Source of the DNA: Altimarinus sp964500515
GTDB lineage: Bacteria; Patescibacteriota; Gracilibacteria; BD1-5; UBA6164
DNA: 64,000 nucleotides
Reading direction: 5' to 3'
Assembly: GCA_964500515.1 (NCBI GenBank)
Contig: CAZCNE010000001.1
Span: 62,001 to 126,000 of the forward strand
A program made the position numbers and the translations under genes. The notes under the pieces were generated by a model, which did not search any database, was not told the origin of the DNA, and was given only the letters and a program-made list of their open reading frames with translations. Below, one piece after another: positions 51,885 to 63,206 of this stretch. Numbering within the stretch: the stretch's first letter is position 1; every line of letters begins with the position of its first letter.

Positions 51885-54800
51885 ATGCCAAACTTTAAAA
51901 AAGTAAATCCAAAACAATCTTTTCCAAAGCTAGAAGAAGAGATACTAAAATTTTGGAAAGAAAATAAAACTTTTGAAAAATCTATAGAAACAAGAAAAAA
52001 TTCAGAGGAATTTAATTTTTATGATTGACCTCCTTTTGCAACTTGAACTCCACATTATGGACATATTTTGGCTTGAACAATCAAAGATGTAATTCCTAGA
52101 TATCAAACAATGCTTTGAAAAAAAGTTGATAGAGTTTTTGGTTGGGATTGTCATGGATTACCAATAGAAAATATAGTTGAAAAAAAGATGTGAATAAACT
52201 GAAAAGAAGATATAGAATGCAATGTTTGAGTATTTGATTTCAACGAAAATTGTAGAGCAAATGTTTTTTGATTTGTTGATGAATGGAAAAAAACAGTTAA
52301 TAGAATGTGAAGATGGGTAGATATGGAAAATGATTATAAAACTATGGATACTTCATTTATGGAATCAGTTTGGTGGGTTTTTAAAAATATTTATGATAAA
52401 TGATTAATTTATGAATGACATAGGGTAGTTCCATATTGTCCTCGCTGTACAACTCCACTTTCAAATTTTGAAGTAAATCAATGATATAAAGATAAACAAA
52501 GTAAAACAGTTGTAGTAAAATTCAAAGTTAAATGAAATGAAAATAAATATATACTTGCTTGGACAACAACTCCTTGGACTTTATATGCAAATTTATGACT
52601 TGCAGTATGAAAAGATATAGAATATGTAGAACTTCTAGATAAATCTAATTGAGATACTTATATACTTGCTAAAGAAAAAGTAAAAGATTTTTATAAAAAA
52701 GAAGAAGATTACCAAATTATTAGAGAATATTGTTGAGATTGTCTTGTTTGAATTAAGTATGAAGCTATTTTTCCTGATTTTCAAATTCAGATTGAAGAGA
52801 TGTGAAAAAATTTATGAACAGAAATAAAATTATGAAAAAACTCTTGGACAGTTCAAATTTGACATCATGTAACAACAGAAACTTGAACTTGAATAGTTCA
52901 TATAGCTCCAGCTTACTGAGAAGATGATTATCTAATCTGACAAAAAGATGATTTAGGTTTTGTTGCTCATATTGATAGTAATTGAAAAACTTATAATTTA
53001 CTTGAAAATAATGGAAAATTTGTTTTTGATTTCAATGAAATGGTAATTGAAGAATTAAAAGCAAAAAAATTATCTGTAAATATAGGGACAATAATGCATT
53101 CTTATCCATATTGTTGGAGATGTGATACACCACTTATTTATAGAGCAATTTCAGCTTGGTATGTTGCTGTAGAAAAAATTAGAGATAAAATGGTGGAAAA
53201 TAATAAAAAAATAACTTGGGTTCCTGAAGCTATAAAATATGGTAGATTTGGTAATTGGATAGAACAAGCTCGTGATTGGAATATTTCAAGAAATAGGTAT
53301 TGGGGATCAGCAATTCCTGTTTGGCAAAGCTATGATAAAAAAGAGGAAATTTGTATTTGAAGTATAGAAGAACTTTATGAATTAAACAAAGATTTTTGAC
53401 AGATAGAAAAAAAAGATTGAAAGTATTTTTACTCAAATTCTTGAAAAGAAATAGATTTACATAAACATTTTGTTGACGAGATATTTATAAAAAATGATAA
53501 AAATTTCAAAGCTAAAAAAGTTCTTGGAATTCATGGATTTTTGAGAACAAAAGATGGTATTGGTTTTTTTGAAAAAACTAAAGAAAATTTAGAAAAAGAG
53601 TGAATTATAATGAATGCTCCAATATTTGAAGAATGACCAAATATAAATTATAAAAATTGGGAGAAAAAATTAGATGAACTAAATTTAAAAAACTATGATA
53701 CAATTATAACTCATTCTATGTGATGAAGAGTAGCAATAGAATACATAATCGAGAATAAAATTAATTTAAATAGATTAGTAATGGTTGCTCCTTGAATAGA
53801 ATGAGCTTGAACAAAAGAAGTTTCAGAATTTTATTCTGACATGAAACAAAATTTTGAAGAATTAAAAAAATATGTTAAAGAAATTATTATTTTAGTATCA
53901 AAAGATGATAAAGTAATTAGAGTAGAACAATGACAAAAATTATCAAATATTATTTGAGCTAATTTAGTTGAAGTAAATTGATACTGACATTTTAATGTAA
54001 AAGAATGTAGCTTGATAGAATGACTTATAAAATATTGAGCACCACTAAAAAGAATACCTGAAGTTCTTGATTGTTGGTTTGAAAGTGGTGCGATGCCATA
54101 TAGAAAAATTTCAAATTATAAATTAACAAATTACAAATTAGATGAAAAGGAAAAATTGAAAGAATGAGAACTTATTTTAACTCAAGATTGAAAAATATTT
54201 AAATCTGAAAACTGACAATTAATTGCTGATGATTCTTTCAAGTTTCCAGCTGATTTTATAGCAGAATGACTTGATCAAACTAGAGGTTGGTTTTATACAC
54301 TTCTTATTTTATGAACTGCACTTTTTGATAATACTCCCTTTTTAAATTGTATTGTAAACTGAGTAGTTTTAGCCGAAGATGGTAAAAAAATGAGTAAAAG
54401 TCTTCAAAATTATCCAGCACCAGAACTTATTTTTGATAAATATTGAGCTGATGCTATGAGATTTTATTTAATGAATTCTCCAGTTGTTGAAGCTCAAGAT
54501 TTTAGATTTGCAGAAACTTGAGTTGAAGAAATAGTTAAAAAAGTGATTTTACCTTTATGGAACACATATTCATTTTTTACAACTTATGCAAATATAGATG
54601 ATTATAAACCGCAAAAATGAGCAATTTATTTTTGTAGACATGGACAAACAACAAATAATGAATTTGAGTTAAAAAATTGATGAGATATAATGATGAGTTG
54701 ATGAGATAGCGAAGCTATGCTGACTGAAAAATGAAAAAAACAAGCAAAAAATGCTTGAATGAATTTTAATTTTTCTTGAGAAAAAATTGATTTGATTATT

Positions 54801-56291
54801 TCTTCACCAAGACAAAGAGCTCAAGATACAGCTAGTATTATAGCTAAAGAAATTTGATATAAAGAAGATATAATTATTGATGAAAGGTTTAATGAAATTA
54901 GAGAATGAGTTTTTTTAAATATGACACATTCAGAAATTCAATCTTATGCTAAAAAAGAGTATAATATTGATTTAAAACCATGATTTGAAACAAGAAAATT
55001 TTTTAAAAATTGAAAATATAATAAAGTGGAAGATGTGGCTCTTTTTGATAAAAGAGTGATTGAAGCATACAAAGAAATTGAAGAAAAATATAGCTGAAAA
55101 AATATTTTAATAATTGCTCATACTTGAGTTTTTAGACCTATAAACAGGTATATAAATAATATAGATTTTGAAGATGCACATTTCAAATTATGAAGTATAC
55201 AAAATGCAAGTATTTTTAAGATGCCAAAACCAAGAAATAATGTTTTGGATAAATGGATTATTTCTGAATTAAATAAATTAATTTCAGATATAAAAACAGG
55301 ATTAGATAATTATAAGATAAATGATTCAACAAGACCAGTTTCTAGTTTTATGGATAATTTGACAAATTGGTATATAAGAAGATCAAGAAAAAGATTTTGG
55401 GGAGAATGAATGGAAAAAGACAAAATAGAAGCTTATGATACTCTTTATGAAGTATTAATTGAATTATGTAAAATACTTGCTCCTTTTATGCCTTTTGTAA
55501 GCGAATATATTTATAAAAATCTAACCTGAAAAGAGTCTGTTCATCTTCAAAATTTTCCAAATGTAAATAAAAGTTTTATTTTAAATGATTTAAATGACAG
55601 TTTTGAAAAGACTTCCAAGCTTGTAAATTTGTGACTTGCTTTTAGATCAAGACATAAACTAAGAGTTAGGCAAGTTTTAAAAAGTGCTACTATTTGAGAA
55701 AAACTAGAAGATTATTATCTTGAAATATTGAAAGAAGAATTAAATGTAAAAGAAATAATTGTATTAGAAGATTCAAGTAAAATTGCTAAAAAAATTTGTC
55801 GTCCATATGCCAAACTTATCTGACCAAAATATTGAAAAGATGTTCAAAAAATTATAATTGAAGCAAAAAATGGTAATTTTGAAGAATTGGAAGATTGAAA
55901 AATAAAAGTTTGAGAGTTTATTTTGGAAGTATGAGAATATGAAATAGCTTATGAAAAACTTGATGAAAATATGGATATAGAAGCTTGATTTGGTATGGTA
56001 ATTGCTATAGATCCGAGTTTGACAGAAGAATTAATTTCAGAATGATATGCTAGAGATTTAGTTAGATATATTCAAGAAGCTAGAAAAGAAGCAAAATTTG
56101 AAGTAAGTGATAGAATTAACTTGGAACTTAAAACAGAAAGTTTGGAAATAAAAAAAAGTATAGAAAATTTTAAAAAATATATAGAAGAAGAAACTTTATC
56201 TACAATTATTGAGAAAATTGAGAATTGAGATTTTTATAAAGAAATTGAAATAGATGATTTTAAAGTAAAGATAACTTTGAAAAAAGTTTAG
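51885..56291 (+). CDS. ileS: Isoleucyl-tRNA synthetase with inserted alpha/beta-hydrolase and histidine-phosphatase domains
   Basis: 1468 aa against ~1040 for IleS2-type enzymes. Class I core: GPPFATGTPHYGH (HIGH, 56-59), GWDCHGLPIE, editing domain with WTTTPWTL and TGTGIVHIAPAYGEDD, NISRNRYWGSAIP, then KMSKS at 835-839. Insert 1 (~540-719): KVLGIHGFL, Ser611 in THSMGG, Asp674 in SKDDKV, His702 in GYGHFN, an RBBP9/YdeN-like hydrolase with intact triad. After it IPEVLDCWFESG resumes. Insert 2 (~911-1112): FCRHGQT (His919), ISSPRQRAQDTA, REGVF, IIAHTG (His1079), a phosphoglycerate-mutase-like domain. Then NVLDKWIISELNK begins the anticodon domain. No frameshift or stop separates the parts. Confidence 0.95.
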
Positions 56292-56330
56292 TTTCATTTC
56301 TATAAAATAGCTTTTATTTAATATAAAAAA

Positions 56331-56951
56331 ATGCAAAATTTAGAAAATATATTTGAGTTTTTAGCTCAAGCTGAAAAATTAAAATCAACTTTAAGATTTT
56401 CTGTTACTTCTGCAGACAGAAAAGAATCTTCAGCAGAACATAGTTGGCGCTTATCTTTACTTGTTTTTTTGCTTTGAGAAAATTTAAAAGATAAAATTGA
56501 TGTAAATCATGCTATAAAATTAGCCATATTTCATGATTTACCCGAAGCAATAGTTTGAGATACAGATGCTTATTATGTTTCAAAAGATAAAAATTGAACT
56601 TTGAAAAAAGAGAAAAAAGAAGAAGATGCTATGAAAAAATTATCAGAAATTTTGTGATGAGATTTTTGAAAAGAAGTTTTTAATTATTGGAAAGAATATT
56701 GTAACTGAGAGACAAAAGAAGCTCAATTTGTTAAAGCTCTTGATAAAATAGAATGTTTAAATCAATTTTGTGATTATTGAAAATATATTTTTAATGAAAG
56801 TAAAGAATTTGATTTTATGGCTTTTTATGCCGATAAACATATAGCAAAAGTTCCAAAATTAAAACCAATTTTAGATATCACTAAAAAAAAGATGAAAAAA
56901 TCTTATAAAAAATGGTGAGTTGAGTGGAAAGATGAGTATGAAAAATATTAA
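56331..56951 (+). CDS. HD-domain phosphohydrolase (YfbR/HDDC2-like)
   Basis: 206 aa. AEHSWRLSLLVFLL with the first metal His, LAIFHDLPEAIVGDTDA (HD pair) and VKALDKIECLNQF (last Asp). Family members are 5'-deoxynucleotidases; a dNMP phosphatase role would fit. 39 bases after ileS. Confidence 0.88.
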
Positions 56952-57020
56952 AAGCTATTGATTTTATCAAAAATACAATTATAATATATTTTTATATCTA
57001 AAAATAATAAAATATATAAA

Positions 57021-58070
57021 TGAAATCAGTAGAAATATCTAAATTAATTCAAATTTTTAAAAAAAAATCAATTCGTCATAAATTTCTAAAAAATCTTATA
57101 AGTTCAAACTCGCAAGATTCCATATCTACAATAGTTTTTTCTGTTTTATCTTGAGAAGAAAAGCAAAATCTTAGGATATTACTTACAAATTCAAATCCTA
57201 AATCAAAATTATCTCCCATAGTTTTTAGAGAAACAAAAAGAAATTTAATTAAAATTCTTAGAATCATTTCATCATTTGAAACTGATTGAAGTAAAGCTTC
57301 TAAAATTGATTTGAAAAAATCATTCGACTGAAAAATGAAAACTAATTGAGTTGCTTTAGAATATTTTATTATAGATTCAATTTTAAGATGAAATCCAGAT
57401 TTTAAAATAGAAAAGTGACCATTAAAACTTGAATGAAACCAAATAGATCTTGTACATATAGACAAAACAAACCATTATTGAATTCAGATAACAACTACTG
57501 AAGAAAAAAATATTTGAAAAAAGTATACTGATATGAAAGATTTACAATTTTCAATTGATAGTTGATGAGAATTCAAATATAGTTGAAAAGAAAGTGATGA
57601 AAAAATAAGGTATAATAATAAAAATAAACTTATAAAAGAAAATTTTTCTTGAAAATATATACCTGATGCGCCTATTTTGTTTGTGTTAAATTCTTATACA
57701 AGTAGAAAAGTAATGAATAGGAAAAACAATATTTTATGAAATGCTTTCAATGAATGGTGAAAAGATAAATATCCTTTTTGATGACCAAGTATTTATCTAG
57801 AAGAAAAAATTCAAGAAGAATTAATTTTTATCCAAAAATCATATAGAGAAGTATTTGAGGAATTTAATAAATTGCTTTTAGAAAAGAAAAAATTACAAAA
57901 AACAAAAGATTATAAATTTGATTTAAAAACTATAGAAGGAGAAGTTTATGTAGAAATAAATCCAAGTGAGAAAAAAGTTATTTTTACTTGTTTTCCAAAA
58001 AATTGAGATAATTGAGAATCTATCTATAAATTACATTTTTATCTTACAAAAAAACTTTTAGATAAATTTT
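57021..58070 (+). CDS. Hypothetical protein, possible nuclease fold
   Basis: 349 aa, not recognised. N-terminal helices (residues 1-110), then KIEKGPLKLEGNQIDLVHI followed by DKTNHYGIQITTTEEKN, a strand-Asp-strand-Q pattern that recalls PD-(D/E)xK nucleases, and a C-terminal helical part with KDKYPFGGPSIYLEEKIQEE. The Glu/Lys of a canonical site is not evident (Gln-Ile-Thr). About twenty TGA codons show it is coding. Confidence 0.5.
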
Positions 58071-58125
58071 AATTGAAATAAATAAAAAATATATATAATA
58101 AGCATTCATTTTTAAAATATATTAT

Positions 58126-59547
58126 ATGAAAAAAACAAAAATAATTGCAACAATATGACCAGCAACAAATTCTAAAGAAAAACTTATAGAATTATATAAT
58201 TCTTGAGTAAATATTATCAGATTCAATTTTTCACATGCTAATTATGAAGAAACAAAAAAAATAGTAGATTTAATAAAAACTTTAAACAAATCATGAATTA
58301 CAAATTTAAGCTTACTTCTTGATACAAAAGGCCCAGAAATAAGAAGCTGAGTTTTGGAAAATCCTATAAAATACAAAGAATGAGATAAATTTAAAATTTT
58401 TGTTGATGAAAAAAAATTATTTTGAGAAAAATCGCTTTTTTGTGATTATAATTTTCTAGTTGATGATTTAAAAATTTGACAAAATATTGTTATAGATTCA
58501 GGACTTTTAACTGTTGAAGTTATTTCAAAAACTAAAGATTATCTTGAAGTAATATCAAAAAGTGAAGCTATAATTTGATCAAGAAGACATATAAATTTGC
58601 CTTGAATAAATTTAAAATTACCTTGAATTACAAATAAAGATATAGAAGATATAAATTTTGCTATAGATAATGATTTTGACTTTATAGCTGCATCTTTTGT
58701 GAGAAATAAAGAATGCGTAAATCAAATAAAAGATATATTTAAAAAAAGAGAAAATAATTATATAAAAATTATTTCAAAAATAGAAAATCAAGAATGAATT
58801 GATAATTTAGAAGAAATAGTTAGTTCTTCACATTGAGTAATGGTTGCTAGATGAGATTTATGAGTTGAAGTTCCTGTTGAAAAATTATCTTTATATCAAA
58901 AAGAAATAGTAGAAAAATGTAAACTTTATGGTAAATTTGTAATTATAGCAACCCATTTACTTGAAACAATGATAGAAAATCAGTTTCCAACAAGAGCAGA
59001 AACTTCAGATATTTTTAATAGTGTTTTACAGAAGCCTGATTGTCTTATGTTATCATGAGAAACAGCAGTATGAAAATATCCGATTGAAGCGGTTAAATTG
59101 ATGGTAAAAGTAGTAAAAGAAGCTGAAAGTCATATAATCTATAAACATGATGATTATTTTAATGATTGATTAAGGGATGAAGATATAGAAAAAAAAGTTC
59201 TTATAAGAAGTGGAATTTTTATATGAGAAGAATTAAATGCTAAAGCTCTTGTCGTTATAACAAAATCTTGAATTTTAGCCAGATTAGCTTCTTTTTTTAG
59301 ACCAAAAATACAAGTTTTTGCTTTTACAAAATTTGAAAAAACTTCTAGATACATAAATGCTCTTTTTTGAGTTGAACCTATTTTTCATTCAAAACGGAAT
59401 AGTGAAAATTTTTTTGAAACAATGGATTGGGCTGTAAATTATTTAATTGCAAATAATTTGGTTGAAAAATGAAATAAAATAATTGCAATAAATGATATAA
59501 AAAAGTGAAATAAGGATGTTTCAATGATGGAAATACTGAATGTGTAA
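58126..59547 (+). CDS. pyk: Pyruvate kinase
   Basis: 473 aa. KIIATIGPATNSKEKL, NIIRFNFSHANYEE, LLLDTKGPEIRSG, the B domain (~70-165), LPGITNKDIEDINFAI, the catalytic Lys region IISKIENQEGI, MVARGDLGVEVPVEK, ATHLLETMIENQFPTRAE and MLSGETAVGKYPIEAV. C-terminal effector-like domain with TKSGILARLASFFRP. The only glycolytic gene in the window; makes ATP from PEP. Confidence 0.97.
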
Positions 59548-59662
59548 GAGAAAGAATAAAAGTAAAAAAGTGTAAAACTAATATTCTAGATTTCTCAGTA
59601 GCTGTGTTTTTCTCTCTTTGTAAATAGAATTAGAGAATTTTTACTCTATAAAATGTATAAAA

Positions 59663-60316
59663 ATGAATCAAAAAATATTGGATTTAGCAAAAATTATTTG
59701 GGATTATCTTAGATTAAATCAAGAAATTGAAAAATCAGATTTGATAATGATTCTTGGTTCTCATGATATAAGAGTTGCAGAAAGATGAATTGAATTAATA
59801 AAAAAATGATATGCTAAAAAAATACTTTTTTCAGGTTGAATATGAAGATTAACAGATTGAGTTAAAGAATTTATGTGAACTACAGAAGCAGATATATTTG
59901 CAAAAATTGCAATAAAAAATTGAATTAAAAAAGAACAAATAATAATAGAAAATAAATCTACAAATACTTGAGAAAATATAATTTTTAGTTATGAACTTAT
60001 AAAAGATTTAGATATAAAAAGTATAATTTTAGTTCAGAAACCATATATGGAAAGAAGAGTTTTTGCTACTTTTTCTAAACAATGGCCTTGAAAAAAAATA
60101 AATTTCTATATTACATCTCCTAAAATCTTATTTGAGGATTACCCAAATGAAATTATAAAAATAGAACAAATAATAAATATAATGATTTGAGATTTGGATA
60201 GAATTATCAAATATCCAAAGCTTTGATTTCAAATTTATCAAGAAGTTCCAGAAAAAGTTATGAAGGCTTTCTACAAATTAATTGATTTGTGATTTGATAA
60301 GGATTTGATAAAATAA
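59663..60316 (+). CDS. YdcF-family (DUF218) protein
   Basis: 217 aa. DLIMILGSHDIRVAERGIEL, ILFSGGIGRLTD, GTTEADIFAKIAIKNGI, ENKSTNTGENIIFS and ILVQKPYMERRVFATFSKQWPG, the DUF218 order. It is the soluble form without a membrane helix. Relatives bind SAM (YdcF) or act in envelope processes (SanA); function uncertain. Confidence 0.85.
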
Positions 60317-60346
60317 AACTCTTAGAAAAATTTCTAAGAGTTTTTT
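60315..60346. terminator. Terminator between ydcF-like gene and hrcA
   Basis: AAAACTCTTAGAAA pairs with TTTCTAAGAGTTTT plus extra T on both sides; begins in the stop codon and serves the converging hrcA as well. Confidence 0.85.
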
Positions 60347-60354
60347 ACCATTTG

Positions 60355-61050
60355 CTAAATTATCCCTCTTACAGCACTTATATTGAAACTATAATTCATT
60401 TTTAAAGCTCAAATAATTCAGATATATCAAACTTTTCAATTTATAAGAATAGGTTTTAGTATGATTGTATAATCTTTGAGAAACGGAATTATATTTTCTT
60501 CTCAGATAAAAACATTTACTCAAGGAGAAATTGGAAGCTCTTTTATGAAACTTATAAAATTTTTTTTATCTTCAAGCATTTTAATTATATTTAAAATACT
60601 TTCTCAAAGCCTTTCATAATTATTTTCCAAAAAATGTGAAATTCACGAATATTGTAAAATAGAATCATCATCAAGAATTAAAAAAGAAATTTCTTGTGTA
60701 TTTTTAGCTAATTCAGAAGATATTTTGTATATGAAATCATTTATATTTTTGGTTTCTAAATTATCTTTTTTTGTTTTTTCTTGTAAAAAATAATCAGGAG
60801 AACTTTGCATAAAATAATTTATAAAAACTCTTAATCATTTTGTTGTTGGCAATCTTCAAGCTGAATTGTAAGGCTGATAAATAAGCTCTAACTCTTCTAA
60901 TAAAGCCATATCATTTCTAACCGTAGCGGAACTTACTCCCAAATCATATTTTTTTAGAAGAAGTTTACTTCAAAGAACTTTTCAAGTATCCAAAAATTCT
61001 TTTACAATAATATTCAATATATCTATATTTCTTTCTGTTAAATTAGCCAT
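60355..61050 (-). CDS. hrcA: Heat-inducible transcription repressor HrcA
   Basis: 231 aa, shorter than the usual ~340. Winged-helix N-terminus NLTERNIDILNIIVKEFLDT, GSKLLLKKYDLGVSSATVRN and DMALLEELELIYQPYNSAGR with LPTTKGLRVFINYFM, then a reduced effector domain ending SFNISAVRGII. HrcA represses groE and dnaK at CIRCE sites; none is found in this window and no chaperone gene is adjacent. Confidence 0.9.
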
Positions 61051-61196
61051 TATATAAAATTAATATTATATATCTATAATAAACTATATATTTTTAAAGT
61101 CAAATATTTTCTTTTATAAAATATAAAATTAATGAATTTTTTTGAAAATTTATAAAAATTTATATAATAAAGTAAAGTAATTTTTAATATTTCAAT

Positions 61197-62279
61197 ATGA
61201 ATATTTGAATTGATTTAAGATTTTTGCAAAGAGATAATCTTTATTCTTTATTTGCAAGTGAAATAGTAAAACAATTAACAAAAAATGAAAAAAATAAATT
61301 TAGTGTTTTTTTAGCAAATAAATGAGATATAAATTTATTTAATTCTTTTGTTACAACAAAAATAGTAAAAGAAAAAGCTTGATCTTTAATCGAAAATATT
61401 ACATTGAAAACTCAATTTAGTAAAGAAAAATTTGATTTAATGATTTTTTTTAATGAATTTAAGCCAATAACTTATAAATGAAAATATATATTGATTATTC
61501 CAACCTTACAAAATTTGCTTTTTTGAAATTTCAAAAATTCTTTTTCTAAATATTATTACTTAAATTTATTGAAATCAAACTTAAAAAATTCTCAAAAAAT
61601 TATTTGTTTTGATAAATATACTCAAGATCATATAAATGAAAGATTTAATATAAAAGAAGAAAAAATAAAAATTATAAAATGATTTTTTCCTATAAAATCT
61701 ATAAGTTGTTCTCTAAATTTGGATATTGATATAAAATCAAAACATAATTTAAAAGATGATTATATAATTTATGATTCTATTGATTCAAATGTGAAGAATT
61801 TGGAAAAAGTTTTTAGTACAATAAAAGCTTTAAAAAAAGAATGAAAAATTATAAATTTATTATTTTTATGAAAAAGTAATAGCAATAATATAGAATTTAG
61901 AAAAATGGTTATTGAAAAAAATATAAATGAACTTGTTATTTTTGTTTGAGAAACAACTAATACCAACAAAGAAGCTTATTATAAGCAAAGTTTAGGTGTT
62001 ATTTTTTCAAATTTATATGAAACATTTCCATTTGATTTAAATTATGCTTTAGTTTATAAAATACCTATTTTATCAAGTAAATTAGATTCTATAAAAGAAT
62101 TATTTTGAGATAAAATACAATATTTTAATACATTATCAAACACTGATACTTATGAAAAAATAAAATCTTTTATTTGAAAAACAAAAAAAGAAATAAATTA
62201 TGATGATATTATTTCTTCCAATAATTCTCTAAATTATGCCGAGGAATTAAATGAAACAATAGAAAAAATTTTACTTTAA
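61197..62279 (+). CDS. Glycosyltransferase-like protein (GT-B, divergent)
   Basis: 360 aa. Begins MNIGIDLRFLQRDNLYSLFA, with KPITYKGKYILIIPTLQNLL, a switch to the second half at IKIIKGFFPIKSIS, then FEKVFSTIKALKKEGKIINLLF-like strand-helix units (AACID: KVFSTIKALKKEGKI) and YETFPFDLNYALVYKIPILSS, where GxxE-type donor residues are replaced (LYETFPFDLNYAL). It looks like a GT4-type fold without the E-x7-E motif, possibly an inactive or specialised form. Overlaps the 3' end of ruvX by 9 bases. Confidence 0.55.
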
Positions 62280-62657
62280 TTTTAAATAAGATTCTAAAAT
62301 TAAAGCAGCTGAAATATCATCTATTTCAGCTTTTTTGTTTTTTGTTTGTGAATTTATATTTTTAGCTTCAAAACTAGTAAATCTTTCATCTACTCAAATT
62401 ATTTTTTTATCTGGAAATATAAGTTTCAATTTTTCTATAAATTTTTGAGTTTTATTTAATTGTTTTTTATCTTTTCCATACAAGTCATAGGGAAGTCATA
62501 CAACAATTATTTCATAATTTTTATTTTCACTAAAAAAACTTTTTAATTCTCTAATTAAATTGATTCTTGAAACAACATTTTTTGGGATAGCAATATGATT
62601 TATTTCTATTGCAATTCAAACTTTTTTTTCTCAGAGATCAATTGCGATTGCTTGCAT
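62271..62657 (-). CDS. ruvX: Putative pre-16S rRNA nuclease / Holliday junction resolvase YqgF
   Basis: 128 aa. RNase-H-fold: AIAIDLGEKKVGIAI, EIIVVGLPYDLYGKD, GVDERFTSFEAKN and IDDISAALILESYL with the catalytic Asp/Glu set. Roles known for the family are 16S rRNA 5'-end processing and proposed junction cleavage. Downstream of rplI, 64 bases away. Confidence 0.93.
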
Positions 62658-62660
62658 TTA

Positions 62661-62711
62661 AATTAACAAGTTAACAAATTAACAAATTAACAAATTAAAA
62701 TTTGTTAATTA
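62661..62711. repeat. Tandem 8-bp repeats with hairpin between rplI and ruvX
   Basis: TTAACAAR occurs four times in a row (62663-62694), ending in TTAACAAATT/AATTTGTTAA, which can form a 10-bp hairpin. Lies in the leader of ruvX; possibly an RNA-processing or spacer element. Confidence 0.6.
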
Positions 62712-62721
62712 AAGGTTTATT

Positions 62722-63165
62722 TTATATGACATTGATTATTATTTTTGCAGTTTCTCAGTCTCAAATTTTTATAAATATATCGTATTTTCATTCTTTTTTT
62801 AGATGTCAATCATTCATAACGATGTCTTTTTTTGTAAAATCAAGTTTTAATTCTTTTTTAAGTAAATCTATTATTTCTTTTTCGCTTATACTTCAAAATA
62901 TCTTTCAAGAAGAATCTTTATTTATGGCAATTTTAAATGTTTTTCAGTTTAATTCATTCCATATATCATGCTTTTTTTCTATTTTTATTTGTCTATTTTT
63001 TTCTTCTTTTTTCTTTTTTTGTTCTAATATCTTTTCATCATTTTTTGTAAATTGTCTAGCAAATTTTTTTGGAATCAAAAAATTTCTTGCATAAGAATCA
63101 TTTACTTCTTTTATCTCTCAAACTTTTGCAACATTTACAACATGTTCTAAAAAAATAACTTTCAT
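62722..63165 (-). CDS. rplI: 50S ribosomal protein L9
   Basis: 147 aa. MKVIFLEHVVNVAKVGEIKE then VNDSYARNFLIPKKFAR, the long connecting helix (KILEQKKKKEEKNRQIKIEK), and the C-terminal domain with KIFGSISEKEIIDLLKKE and ETAKIIINVI. Standard length and architecture. Confidence 0.96.
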
Positions 63166-63206
63166 ATTATAATAGTTTAAAAAATAAATTTAGTTTACAA
63201 AAAAAA

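Noticed and set aside
61051..61196. CIRCE operator near hrcA
   Set aside because: No TTAGCACTC-N9-GAGTGCTAA or near match in the hrcA upstream region or elsewhere noticed.
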